Positions 11,889-20,708 of a stretch of DNA of 64,000 bases are shown piece after piece. Within the stretch, counting starts at the first letter, position 1, and each line of letters opens with the position of its first letter. The translations under genes and the position numbers were made by a program. The stretch covers positions 186,001-250,000 of the forward strand of contig NHNW01000039.1 in the NCBI GenBank assembly GCA_002786025.1, read 5' to 3'. The DNA comes from Zasmidium citrigriseum (lineage: Eukaryota > Ascomycota > Dothideomycetes > Mycosphaerellales > Mycosphaerellaceae). A model generated the notes under the pieces. The model did not search any database, was not told where the DNA came from, and saw only the letters and a program-made list of their open reading frames with translations.

Positions 11889-12609
11889 TTAGACGGGTGG
11901 AATACCATCGTCGTTCTGGTTGCAGACGTAGGTACCAGGAGTGGCGATGCCGTAGGCCTTGTACCAAGGGAAATAGGCATTCGAAGCTACAAACGTCAGC
12001 TCACCGCGCCTCCAGTTCTGTGCCTCGACTTACTCGTGACGCCACTTCCACAGGCTTTAGCGCTCTGTGAAAGAGCCGAGTTGATTTGACCGCTGCTGCA
12101 GTCATTGGTAATGGTCTGAGCCCAGTTGCAGACAAACACAGCAACCTGAGCATGTCAAATCAGCAAATGCGGGTCGACCCAAGCCAGACACACGCTGCTA
12201 CACACGAACTTACATCGTAGTTGGTGTAGGAGAAATTCGTGTTCTCCTTCAACGTGTTGGTCTTGCACCAGTTGCCCAGTTGACCGGCTGCGACGGAGAC
12301 GTGGTTGGGCGAATAGCCCTGGCCATAGCAGCTGATTTGCGTGCCTGAGGAAGGCCATGCTGGAGTGTTGGCCAGGCGACGGTGAAGTGCGCCATCGTCC
12401 TCAGAAGTAGCGTTTTCGCCAGAGAAGGGATCCCCGAGATAGGTTGTTGTTACGGCGCCAGTGTCTGGATCGACCACATGCTGGTACAAACCATTCACTC
12501 CATTGTTCGGGATCGTGAACCCCGTGTGGATCTCTGCCTCCGATCTTGGGAGTGTGCCTGCAAGTGCGAGGTCGCAAAGGGCCAGAATGGCGGCGTATGT
12601 CAATTGCAT
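11889..12609 (-). CDS. Small Cys-rich secreted protein, function unknown
   Basis: Three exons (12214-12609, 12034-12145, 11889-11986; introns of 68 and 47 nt with GTAAGT donors) give 201 aa. The ATG at 12609 opens a signal peptide (MQLTYAAILALCDLALAG). A pro-like region with no cysteine follows and ends in a dibasic HRR at residues 76-78, a possible Kex2 site. The rest, about 120 aa, has six cysteines at 94, 115, 138, 148, 164 and 191, which could form three disulfides. One N-glycosylation sequon is visible at NFS. The layout is that of a secreted fungal protein or effector candidate. I do not recognise the fold and it does not fit the Hce2/Ecp2 or hydrophobin cysteine patterns I know. The correct splicing is well supported because both introns restore the frame and bring in three of the six cysteines. 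Confidence 0.75.
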
Positions 12610-13865
12610 CGTGTTGGAAAGGCAAGACTGTCCTGGGTGTCTTTGGTTGAGTGGATGCTGGCTGTTCAGCACGATTGAGGCTGATGAGGTTATAGGACGA
12701 TCTAATGAACGCTCTTTTATGCGTTTGATTGCTCCCTCGCAGCGATCGTAATGGACCGTTCCGGAGCATTGCCACGGAGCTCGTTGACCTTCCGGCTGAG
12801 TTGTCGTGTCCAGGATCAAACTATGGATGGATGCAATCCCACGCCGCTCCAATGTCCTGGATCCATCCTCTTCCTATTCAGTCTGGTAGGATGCTCAACA
12901 TCGTTGACTTTCGATGGAGGTTCCTTCGATGCGGATGAGGTGCCTTGAGTTTGAGTGCGTCTCATCTCGATCTGTTCGGCACTCCTGGAACAGTGAGGCA
13001 TATGACATACGAATCACGATTTCAGCGTGATCAACGTGTATGTTCTCGGGCATTCTAATCAAGGAAGCCGATGCATTCAACTGCAGCGGGTTTACGAGCT
13101 CAATTGCAAGCGCAGGACGTCGAAGCTGGTTGAGTTGTATGCATTCCTTTGAACATTTGAGATTGGCCGATTCCAGCTAACTCAATATCGAGTCGTAGGT
13201 AATTGCTCGCAGAGAAATCGTCTCAACGAAATGTTTCAAGAATAAGAGGGAGGCACAAGGCTGCGTGAGTTTCCTAGCACGGTATATTCACATGCTGCTG
13301 TGCCACAAGACTAGTGCCGCCAAGCTCGGCAGTCACGGAGTGGAATTGGATCTCGAGAAGGTAGTTATGAGACGCGCATGATGAAACACATGTGATCTGC
13401 GATCCAATGAAAGCCGATGGCGATAGTCCAGGGGTTCCGGCTTTTGACCGAACATTCGGGTGGATACCATAACCCACTCGCGTGACAGTGATGGTTTCCC
13501 AAATGTCACGATTCGAAGGCATGGAGGCCACGTGGGTATGCCCTACCTCGAACAATAACACTAATCGAGGCCGCTGCCGAAAATGGATATCTTCAACAGC
13601 GGCGTTGGGATTCCTCCAGAGCCTTCTGTCAATGGCCATCTCCACTCTCATGCCGTTGAAGGCACCGCTCTTCTTCATCGTGCCGTGCAGTTGTCACAGA
13701 GCGTGGAATGTGTCCGAGGCCGATTGATCCTGCTTCAGTGCTGCAAGTCAAGGCCTGAGCTTGATAACATAAATGAAGCCTGACAAGAGTCATTCAGCCC
13801 TTGCCTCACAACTCAGGACAGGTTGACTCTTCATCGACTGAACAACACAAGCTCGCCTAACAGCT
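12610..13865. other. Divergent intergenic between two secreted-protein genes
   Basis: About 1.26 kb with no supported gene. The largest frame (13274-13678, minus) starts without clear context and resembles nothing I know. It should hold the two outward-facing promoters. Confidence 0.5.
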
Positions 13866-14780
13866 ATGCCGTCCTCTACACTTCATCTGAAAGTCGTATG
13901 CATATGCTACGCGATCCTCAGTCTTCCTTATGTTACACTCGCTCTGCACCTTGGTGGAGCATCATCCGGAACGCAACACTCTCCCCGTCAGCAGGAAGAT
14001 TCCCTCGAAGCTACAAACTTCCACCTCCAGCGCTCGACTTCTCTGGATCCGAATGTCGTGGTGAACTCCACAACGGTTGGGAGAAATGTCCCCGAAGAGG
14101 AGGCTGAGATATGGTACATTCGCAATTACACCCTCGTTGGAACAAAGTCCGGGGGCTTCAACCTTTCTCAGTGGGAGCTGGAGAACCACTATGAAGAACG
14201 GCTTGCCCTGAGCCCGGCAGAAAGATTGGCACTCGGCGATTTCACCGTAATCATCGCTGCGGTATCAGGTGCCGCCATCGCCGCCGTCTTGGCCACGGCC
14301 TGTGTTGTCGCTTACCCGGGATGTGGTCATTATATTGGCAACAACATCGGAGAGTTTTGGGCGGCTATAAGAGCCGCCGGTGGACAAGCTGCTGTGGAGA
14401 GTACTCAAGAGGTCGCCGGAGCTGCAGCAGAGGGACTACAGAATGCAATCGAGCTTGCAGCAAAAAGAGATACGCTTACCCGGCGAGACTACATATTCGA
14501 TGAAGAATTTGGTTGCTACTCGGAGAATGGACATTCGAACGCCTGCACGGACTCCAAGCTGGCAACGAAAGCATTCGATATCGTCTTGAACCACGACGGG
14601 AACGATCACCCTCCGAACTGGTCTTGCTTCCAGGCATATGACAGCACTACCGATGAGGTGTACGGGTACTACAGCCACTGCTTTGCCCAAGGTGACGGTA
14701 TCTGTTATCTCCAGTGCGGCCAAGGAAGGCCCGAGATTACGAACAATATCTACCCCATCGACATCCCGAGTAGTAGTTAG
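13866..14780 (+). CDS. Secreted precursor with central hydrophobic helix and dibasic sites, unknown
   Basis: An intronless 304-aa frame from the ATG at 13866. Residues 1-27 form a signal peptide. Residues 28-125 are hydrophilic with several N-glycosylation sequons (NSTT, NYT, NLS). A hydrophobic, Ala/Gly/Val-rich segment spans about 126-152, followed by a second small-residue stretch to 198. Dibasic pairs stand at 200-201 (KR) and 206-207 (RR). The C-terminal 97 residues carry six cysteines (217, 227, 254, 272, 280, 284) and several aromatic residues (SCFQAYDS, YGYYSHCF). A signal, a pro-part, a hydrophobic middle, dibasic sites and a disulfide-rich tail is the architecture of Kex2-processed fungal secreted precursors, including some killer-type proteins, but I recognise no sequence family. 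It could equally be a single-pass membrane protein. It is divergent from the small secreted gene. Confidence 0.7.
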   Translation: MPSSTLHLKVVCICYAILSLPYVTLALHLGGASSGTQHSPRQQEDSLEATNFHLQRSTSLDPNVVVNSTTVGRNVPEEEAEIWYIRNYTLVGTKSGGFNLSQWELENHYEERLALSPAERLALGDFTVIIAAVSGAAIAAVLATACVVAYPGCGHYIGNNIGEFWAAIRAAGGQAAVESTQEVAGAAAEGLQNAIELAAKRDTLTRRDYIFDEEFGCYSENGHSNACTDSKLATKAFDIVLNHDGNDHPPNWSCFQAYDSTTDEVYGYYSHCFAQGDGICYLQCGQGRPEITNNIYPIDIPSSS

Positions 14781-15048
14781 GTTGCTCCGGACAGGGCAAC
14801 GTATTTTCAAGTTCAGGCCATCGACACTCGTTCGGTTAGGGGTGATCTCTTTCAACAAAGATCATCACAGCCACTGGAGAATAGATTAGCATAGCTTCGG
14901 GCATCTTTCAAGTCCTACCAAGTTAATCAAAAATTTGCTTTGCGAACTTGACTGCCGCGTCTGCGAATCACCGTTGAATGCAATGAGTCACGACAGTGGT
15001 CGTCAAGTCGCACTGGACTGCAGCTTAAAGAGCATCATTCGCTTCATC

Positions 15049-17788
15049 TCAATCCACCGAAATACCCTCCACAAACACGCCCTTCCCACCACCAGACAGT
15101 CTGATGAAGTTCGTGCCTTTCCAAAGCTCAACCCCCTTTTCGACGGTCTGATACACGTCTCCAGAGCCAAGGGTAAGATTCGAGCCGGCTTGTCTGTTGA
15201 TCTCCACGTTTACTGACACACTCTCAGATCCATCGTTCTTGAAATGCAGTCGCATACTCGTCTCACCCCCATGAGCCGAGTAGATTCCGGAAAAGTCAAT
15301 CTGCGAGTCGTTCGAATACGGAGCCAGAACGCCACCCGTATCGGTAGCCATCGAGCTGTTGTCAAAGGTCACGTTCGTGTTGGTCGTGGGTAAGGCATCG
15401 ACAGCGTAGTAGAAAGGGCCGGTGTTAGCGGGTACCCAGAGCTGGATCTCGGCCACCCCGACATAAAAGTCTTGCTGCCGCTCGAAGTTGATGCTTATGG
15501 CGTCCGTTTCCCAAACCTCGTCGAAGTGGATGACGTTGATGTCGTTTGGAATACAGCGAGGCAGGAAGTCGAATATGTAGGCAATCGGTGCGTTGCCGGG
15601 ATATCGGTAATCTGCGATCTCGATAGAAATGGGACATGCGATCCCGCCCGGAGGTGAACGGTAGGCATCTTGGTAGATCGCCAATGCCACGCCAGTTAGG
15701 TTGTGCTTGCGGGGCAGTTGGATTGACAGCGAAGCGTTTTTCTCACCAGGCTGTTGATAATTGGTCCATCGATTATCCGGCTCGCGGTCGTAGAAAAGTA
15801 CGCCATCGATGGCCTTGTACGGATCGTCTGCTTTGTAAGTGTATGTCGCAGAGGCTTGCGGCCATCCAGCCGCTCCCAATGGATTTGCTGCAACATTGAC
15901 TTGAGGAGGAATTGGTGCAGGAGCGTTCCCGTCCGATTGTTCGGTATTACCGGTTGGTAGCTTCGCAATGGCCTTAGTCCCGTTGCCGTTGTAAATCTTT
16001 TCTCCGTCGCAGAAAATGCTAAGGCCATTACCTGCTCAAAAAATGGGTCAGTAGCGCTCATGAGATGTGTCTCGGGTGTGCCACTGCGTCTGACCTTCTT
16101 GGTATCTTTCACCCGTAACGTCGTATAGCACGGTCACTAAATGACCATGGTACGGCACATTTTCGAGTGCGAAATAAGTCCAGTTCGACGGTATCAATGG
16201 ATTGATCTCGACCATGTCATCCGCTCGAGGAATGAAACCCAACAGCCCGGTGATGACGTTATCACAATTCGTTGAGTGCTGATAGTGCTCTGAGTGATTA
16301 AAGGCATCCTGTGTCCAGAGATCCAGAACAGGTGAGTGTTCCTGTGAGCCACGGGGTCAGTGTTATGGTACCATTCATTGCCGGCACCGTAGCTCACCTC
16401 AGCGACGTAGGGCACTCCATTCTTGTGCTGAGTCCTCGCGTATGTATATAAGTACTGAAAATAGTGCTCTGCTTTTATTCCAGCCCCATTGCCAGACCGT
16501 ACTACATCCGCAATCGCCTTAAGCGTGTGTGCCGTCGAAAATGGCCAGGATTGGCCCTGCCAGAAACAGCATCCGAAAGGCGGCTTTCTGTCGGTGAAGT
16601 ATTCATTCCGTTGCTCAAGAGTGGTGGGTCCATACTCAGACATGAATCCCTGACTGTCAAACAGCTGCTCCATTGCTGGAACAGAGTAGTTTGCTTCCAT
16701 CCCGATTCCAAACCGGTATGGATAGAAACCGATCTCTTCGCGGCCGATGACTCTCGTCAAGTTCGGATTGTTGGGACGAATAACATCCACAAAAAACTGT
16801 TGGATCGGATCCCAAAGATGGCGGTACATCGCTGTCTCAATAGCGTCGGCGTATTCTCTATATTTGCTGGCAGTCGATGTACTTCCCATCATTGCTGCCG
16901 TGTCCGCGATTGCACGAGCATTTGCGACCATGTAGGCGTTTAAGCTGGGCCGGTAGGTGTCTGGCCCGTCATGCTCGAGCAGAGTATGGGATCCATTGGT
17001 CGCGACGTAGCCCGGAAGGCTGTACTCTTGTGCATCCCAGACCGGAGTAAAGTAGTAGAGCCCCACGGAGGAATCAAACGTGTAGTCCCATTCGTGCCAC
17101 ATGCGTATCATGCCTTATTTATCGAGTGTCAGTGGAATGCGATGCTAGTGCCAAAGAGTCGCTCACCAGGAAGTTGACTTTGCAGGAAGTCAAGATCTCC
17201 CGTCACATTGGCTGTGCCAGCCGCAGCATGTAGTATCCATTGCGTGTACTGTGCGGCAGTATCAGTACAAGTTGTCACGGTCAAGACTCTTCTTGCCCAC
17301 CTGGCTCGAATTTCCAGGTCCTCGCGTATACAGCTGCACATAGTCATGATCATAATAAGCACTTCTCAGCCATCGAGCCTCTTCGATCTGATGACCCGCT
17401 GCGGCATCGATTGATCCAAAAGCCTGTGCGTATCCTGGACGATCCCAGGCACTGATCAGCACAGCACTGCCAGAGATCATATTCCGCATAGCTTACCAAC
17501 TGGCTGGATAAATTCTGTGATGATGTATCCCGTCCCCTGGGTAGTATAGTACAGGTGGCGCATGAGAGCTGTAAAGCGGTAGTAATAGACGTCTTTCATC
17601 ATCTTGTCGGGTATGTCGATGAAAGGAATGTTGTCTTTGAGCCAGCTCTGGCCCTAGTAGGGCGCTACTAAAGATTCATGGTCCAGGAATGATGTCCCTG
17701 TCGCATTGATGCTTGATCGGGGAGGACCTTGTGCAGATACCTGCCAGGTGAGAGCCAGAGAAACAACGAGAGTGACTAGAGAGTGCAT
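15049..17788 (-). pseudogene. Secreted MGH1-like glycoside hydrolase with one in-frame stop
   Basis: Six exons: 17497-17788, 17301-17434, 17167-17248, 16398-17113, 16095-16341 and 15049-16031. All five introns (52-63 nt) are in phase, giving 818 codons from a signal peptide (MHSLVTLVVSLALTWQVSA) to TAG. Codon 45 is TAG (17654-17656), in the run LVAPY-stop-GQSWLKDN; a single base change would give the tyrosine expected there. After it the protein is whole: an (alpha/alpha)6 catalytic region (DAAAGHQIEEARWLRS, MIRMWHEWDYTFDSS, YRPSLNAYMVANARAIA, CCFWQGQSWPFSTAHTLK) and a C-terminal discoidin-like then beta-sandwich region with DGVLFYDREPDNRWTNY. Removal of 17654-17740 as an 87-nt intron would avoid the stop but would delete the signal cleavage site and conserved residues. 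It is either a recent pseudogene, a read-through gene, or a sequence error. Substrate unknown; related proteins act outside the cell on glycans. Confidence 0.75.
17654..17740 (-). other. Alternative 87-nt intron that would bypass the stop
   Basis: GTATCT at 17740 and CTACTAG ending at 17654 bracket exactly 29 codons including the TAG. Splicing it would keep the frame (788 aa) but remove the end of the signal peptide. An automatic gene caller would probably choose this; I think it less likely than a true stop because the excised codons look conserved. Confidence 0.3.
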
Positions 17789-18189
17789 TTTGCTGTGATT
17801 GAGCATGCTCTTACTGAGGACGAGGACGTCAAATATACGAGAACTTGCCATACCACCTCTCAAAGGGTTGATCTCTACGACGTCACATTTGCTTTGCTCT
17901 TTTGGTAGATACCATCGGAAGGAGTCCGCGGGGTCGATGAAAGGAAACAGCGTCCTGTTCGTAGAAGAACAACAGACTCTGTCGTCAGGACGTGATGTCG
18001 GCTCCGCCTGCTCCACTCTCCCGAGTGATGAGTCAGCTTTGGAGCCCACAGCGGCTCTACCCAGCCAATCACGCAAATGTATAGACTGAACCTTCGACGG
18101 CACCAATCATTACGTGGAGAACGTCTTCATCACAAAGCACATCGCCAGAGACTCGCCTGGTGAAAGGCTTGCCCTGCGAATTGCCCGCC
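17789..18189. promoter_or_regulatory. Divergent upstream region, hydrolase / DUF2011 gene
   Basis: Four hundred bases between two outward starts. No gene and no site that I can name. Confidence 0.45.
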
Positions 18190-18921
18190 ATGGAACGAGT
18201 CGTGGACAGGTCGGAGCTGCTCTCCGAGCACAGCACACCGCCATCGTCACCAGACGTGGAAGGACTCAGGAGACTCGGCAACTTCGAATTTGTCCAGCAC
18301 GGCCAGGTCGATGAACGAGAAAGTGGCCGCAATGTCGACGAAGATGAGATGGACTTCTTGCTCTTCGCGCCGACGACCAGCAGCGTTCCAGAAGTCGCCA
18401 AGATCAGAGTCCAAACACCACCCTTGACAACTGGAGAGCCCGGCTTCATGGTACCGGATCGCGAAGAGAGTTACTATTTTGCTGGCGAACCATCGGATGA
18501 TACCAAAGCTGCCTTTCGCAATGCTGCTATCACTGGTGAAGAAATACAAGCACTCTCGCAAAGAACCTGGCCCGGCCTTTCATATCCATGGAAAGTCCTT
18601 CATATCCAGAACACCAAACGCCAGCGCCTCATCATCGCCAACTCCAACAATCTGTTTGCAAGACTCTCCAATGCTCCGGCTGATTCAAAGCGAAGGCGTC
18701 CTGGAAAGAAAGCGCGTCTGAGAACGAGAACCAAACTTGCAGCTGCGAAAATCCGCCAAGAAGAGAGTCGGAAAGCCGCCGAGCAAAAGGATGTCGAGGA
18801 GCGAGAGAAGCGTACTCGCCGAAATCGCGAGAAGAAGGTCAAGAAGAAACAGCGCGAGAAAGCCAAGAAGGTCGAAGCGGCTCCAGTTGAGGGAGAGCAG
18901 AGTCCGTCGAGTCCTGAATGA
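18190..18921 (+). CDS. DUF2011 fungal protein
   Basis: An intronless 243-aa frame. The frame opens ten codons earlier at a GTG, so the first ATG at 18190 (MERVVDRSELL) is taken. The middle holds the DUF2011 signature: IRVQTPPLTTGEPGFMVP, then SYYFAGEPSDD and a helix-turn with the aromatic W-P-G...YPWKVLHI core. The last 75 residues are almost all Lys/Arg/Glu (RRRPGKKARLRTRTK, EKRTRRNREKKVKKKQREK), a likely nuclear or nucleolar targeting tail and long helix. The family is conserved in ascomycetes and has no settled biochemical role that I know. The gene converges on the RING gene with only 18 bp between stops, so their 3' UTRs must overlap. Confidence 0.75.
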   Translation: MERVVDRSELLSEHSTPPSSPDVEGLRRLGNFEFVQHGQVDERESGRNVDEDEMDFLLFAPTTSSVPEVAKIRVQTPPLTTGEPGFMVPDREESYYFAGEPSDDTKAAFRNAAITGEEIQALSQRTWPGLSYPWKVLHIQNTKRQRLIIANSNNLFARLSNAPADSKRRRPGKKARLRTRTKLAAAKIRQEESRKAAEQKDVEEREKRTRRNREKKVKKKQREKAKKVEAAPVEGEQSPSSPE

Positions 18922-18939
18922 GCGAACTCGGACGTCCGA

Positions 18940-19470
18940 TCAGTACGTGCGCTGCGGTAACTTCTGTTTGAACAGCGGTTGTCGACAGCTCGGGCACTGG
19001 TTTCTCCCTGCCAAGTTCTCGTCGACAATCTTTCGAAACCACTGGACTGCACATTCCCGGCAAATGACATGCTGTCCATTACATGGAAGTCGAATTGGCT
19101 TTGCGTCATGGACGTCATCGGAGAACGACTGGCGGCAGGTGGGACATTCCTGGCCGTCGTTCAGTCGAAGATAGATGGGTTTTGGGTCGTCAAGAAAGGT
19201 TCGCTTGAAACGCCTCCAGCTCTTGTTCGAGTGCCAGCTTTTGTCCGCAATGCATGGTGTCTCGACTTGTCGTGGACGCTTGCCTGGCGGTGCGTATTGG
19301 TATTGCTGTTGAGGAGCCGTGGGGGTCTCTTTCGCCAGTCTGGCCAATATTTCGGCTGACAACGGCACGCCGTTGGCGCGGTCCTTTCTCAGTCTGTCCT
19401 GAAAAGCCTTTCGTGCCCGTCTCTGGCATTCTTCCTCACTCAGGACGGGTTTGGACTTGAACTGGCCCAT
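18940..19470 (-). CDS. RING-finger protein, small
   Basis: An intronless 176-aa frame from the ATG at 19470. The N-terminus (MGQFKSKP) has a glycine at position 2, which could be myristoylated, although there is no following palmitoylation cysteine. A basic helix (EEECQRRARKAFQDRLRKDRANG) comes first. The C-terminal third is a RING-type zinc finger: CPTC, then LPCNGQHVICRECAVQWF, then CPSC, giving the C-x2-C...C-x3-H-x2-C-x2-C...C-x2-C ligand set. A role as an E3 ubiquitin ligase is inferred from the domain; no substrate is suggested. Fungi have many such small RING proteins of unknown target. Confidence 0.8.
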   Translation of the reverse strand: MGQFKSKPVLSEEECQRRARKAFQDRLRKDRANGVPLSAEILARLAKETPTAPQQQYQYAPPGKRPRQVETPCIADKSWHSNKSWRRFKRTFLDDPKPIYLRLNDGQECPTCRQSFSDDVHDAKPIRLPCNGQHVICRECAVQWFRKIVDENLAGRNQCPSCRQPLFKQKLPQRTY

Positions 19471-19687
19471 GTTCGCGTGTCACGATGGTGATATGTCGGC
19501 GATAGCAGGGCACGAGATGCGAATGAATGGCTGCTGTTCGATGAATACGTCTGAAAACGAAGCGATTGTGCTGTGCGATGGTGATGTTGAAGATGAAAGA
19601 TAAGCGAAGGGGAAGTTGAAAGATGCCTCCGACATGCTTGTTCTTGCTGCACTGGCTCAGTTCGAAGTCGCAAACGACGTCGCAGCT

Positions 19688-20409
19688 TCACTTGTTCTTG
19701 CGATCTTCCCAATACTCAGGATAGTCGCTTCTGTAACCTAGGACATACCCTCCAAACCACCTTCCGACCACGACTCCGAACGCCCAACTCAACGGATGGG
19801 CCAGCCAAGTAGGACCAGGAAACGCCATCGAAATCTCCGCCGAATCCAGCATGAGCAAAAGTTGCGGCAAACTGGGCGACACTTTCTGCAGGTAGCAATC
19901 GTCGAGATAGCTATAAATGTTGCGAAAGAACTTGGCATTGGCACCGAACGCCTCAGGCTCGCTTGAAGGACTATTCGGAGAAGTGTATGTCGAGATCTCG
20001 ATTGTGCAAGGGCCTTCGTGGGTGTCATCCACTTTGAACGTATGGCGAGCTCGGGCGGGGATATGGACTGGTTGCGGGTCTGAGGCGGACACAACCATAT
20101 CTTTGCCCTCGAGTGTGAAGATGTAACGGCCCTCTTTTATGTGGAAGAACTCATCCTGATACCAGTGCCCTTGCTTCGATCAGCATCAAGGAGATCCATA
20201 GACGGACATGACTTACAGTGCGGCGGCGGCGTCAGATAATTTACCTCGTCTGGAACATTTTGCAACGCGGTCGGAGTGTGCGTTGTCTGGATCTCGTGCA
20301 CACTCTTGCCGGAAGGTGGCTGAACCCATTTCGTCGAGCGGATGCCGTTGTACTGGGAGAGCCATTCGCCTTGCTTGACGGTATTGGTTCGCTTGACGTG
20401 GAACGACAT
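19688..20409 (-). CDS. Cupin-domain protein with C-terminal hydrophobic segment
   Basis: Two exons (20217-20409, 19688-20169; intron 47 nt) give 224 aa. The splice joins PPPH to WHWYQDEFFHIKEG, and so builds the first cupin motif exactly (H-x-H-x4-E-x6-G), which is strong evidence for the intron. The second motif follows (PVHIPARARHTF). The cupin beta-barrel takes the first 130 residues; after it come helices with SLPQLLLMLDSAEISMAF and a hydrophobic stretch (AHPLSWAFGVVVGRWFGGYVLGY) that may anchor the protein in a membrane. The histidines and glutamate could hold a metal. Members of this fungal group are uncharacterised, some lying in secondary-metabolite clusters; nothing next to it suggests one here. 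Confidence 0.8.
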
Positions 20410-20708
20410 GATATGTCTTGATGCAGAGAAGAGTCGACAAGTCCGGTCAATCTAAGGAACTTGGAACGACTGTATGGAATCAATCTTCAGCTCTCGCTAG
20501 CTCCCAGATGGCAACTGCTCGCTGCCAGCTGAGAAGCACAAGGTGGGGGCACTCTTTGGCGTTCCCGGTCACGATTCGTCAGCTACAGCAGCAAATATTC
20601 CGGGCTAGTAAATCAATTGGCCATTAAAGTCTGAGAACGGGATCATGGCCCTCAGCAAGTGGCTTCAGAAACTCCATTACCTGCCTACTGCATGACCCGA
20701 CCCTAGAC
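20410..20708. other. Short tail-to-head interval
   Basis: About 300 bp between the upstream end of the cupin gene and the 3' end of 5-oxoprolinase. Nothing recognisable. Confidence 0.45.

Noticed and set aside
13274..13678. 134-codon minus ORF between the two secreted-protein genes
   Set aside because: No signal peptide, domain or splice support; open frame of this size is expected by chance at this base composition.
16194..16400. Apparent frameshift in the glycoside hydrolase
   Set aside because: A 56-nt intron (16342-16397) restores the frame and gives the expected DAFNHSEHY run, so only the TAG remains as a lesion.
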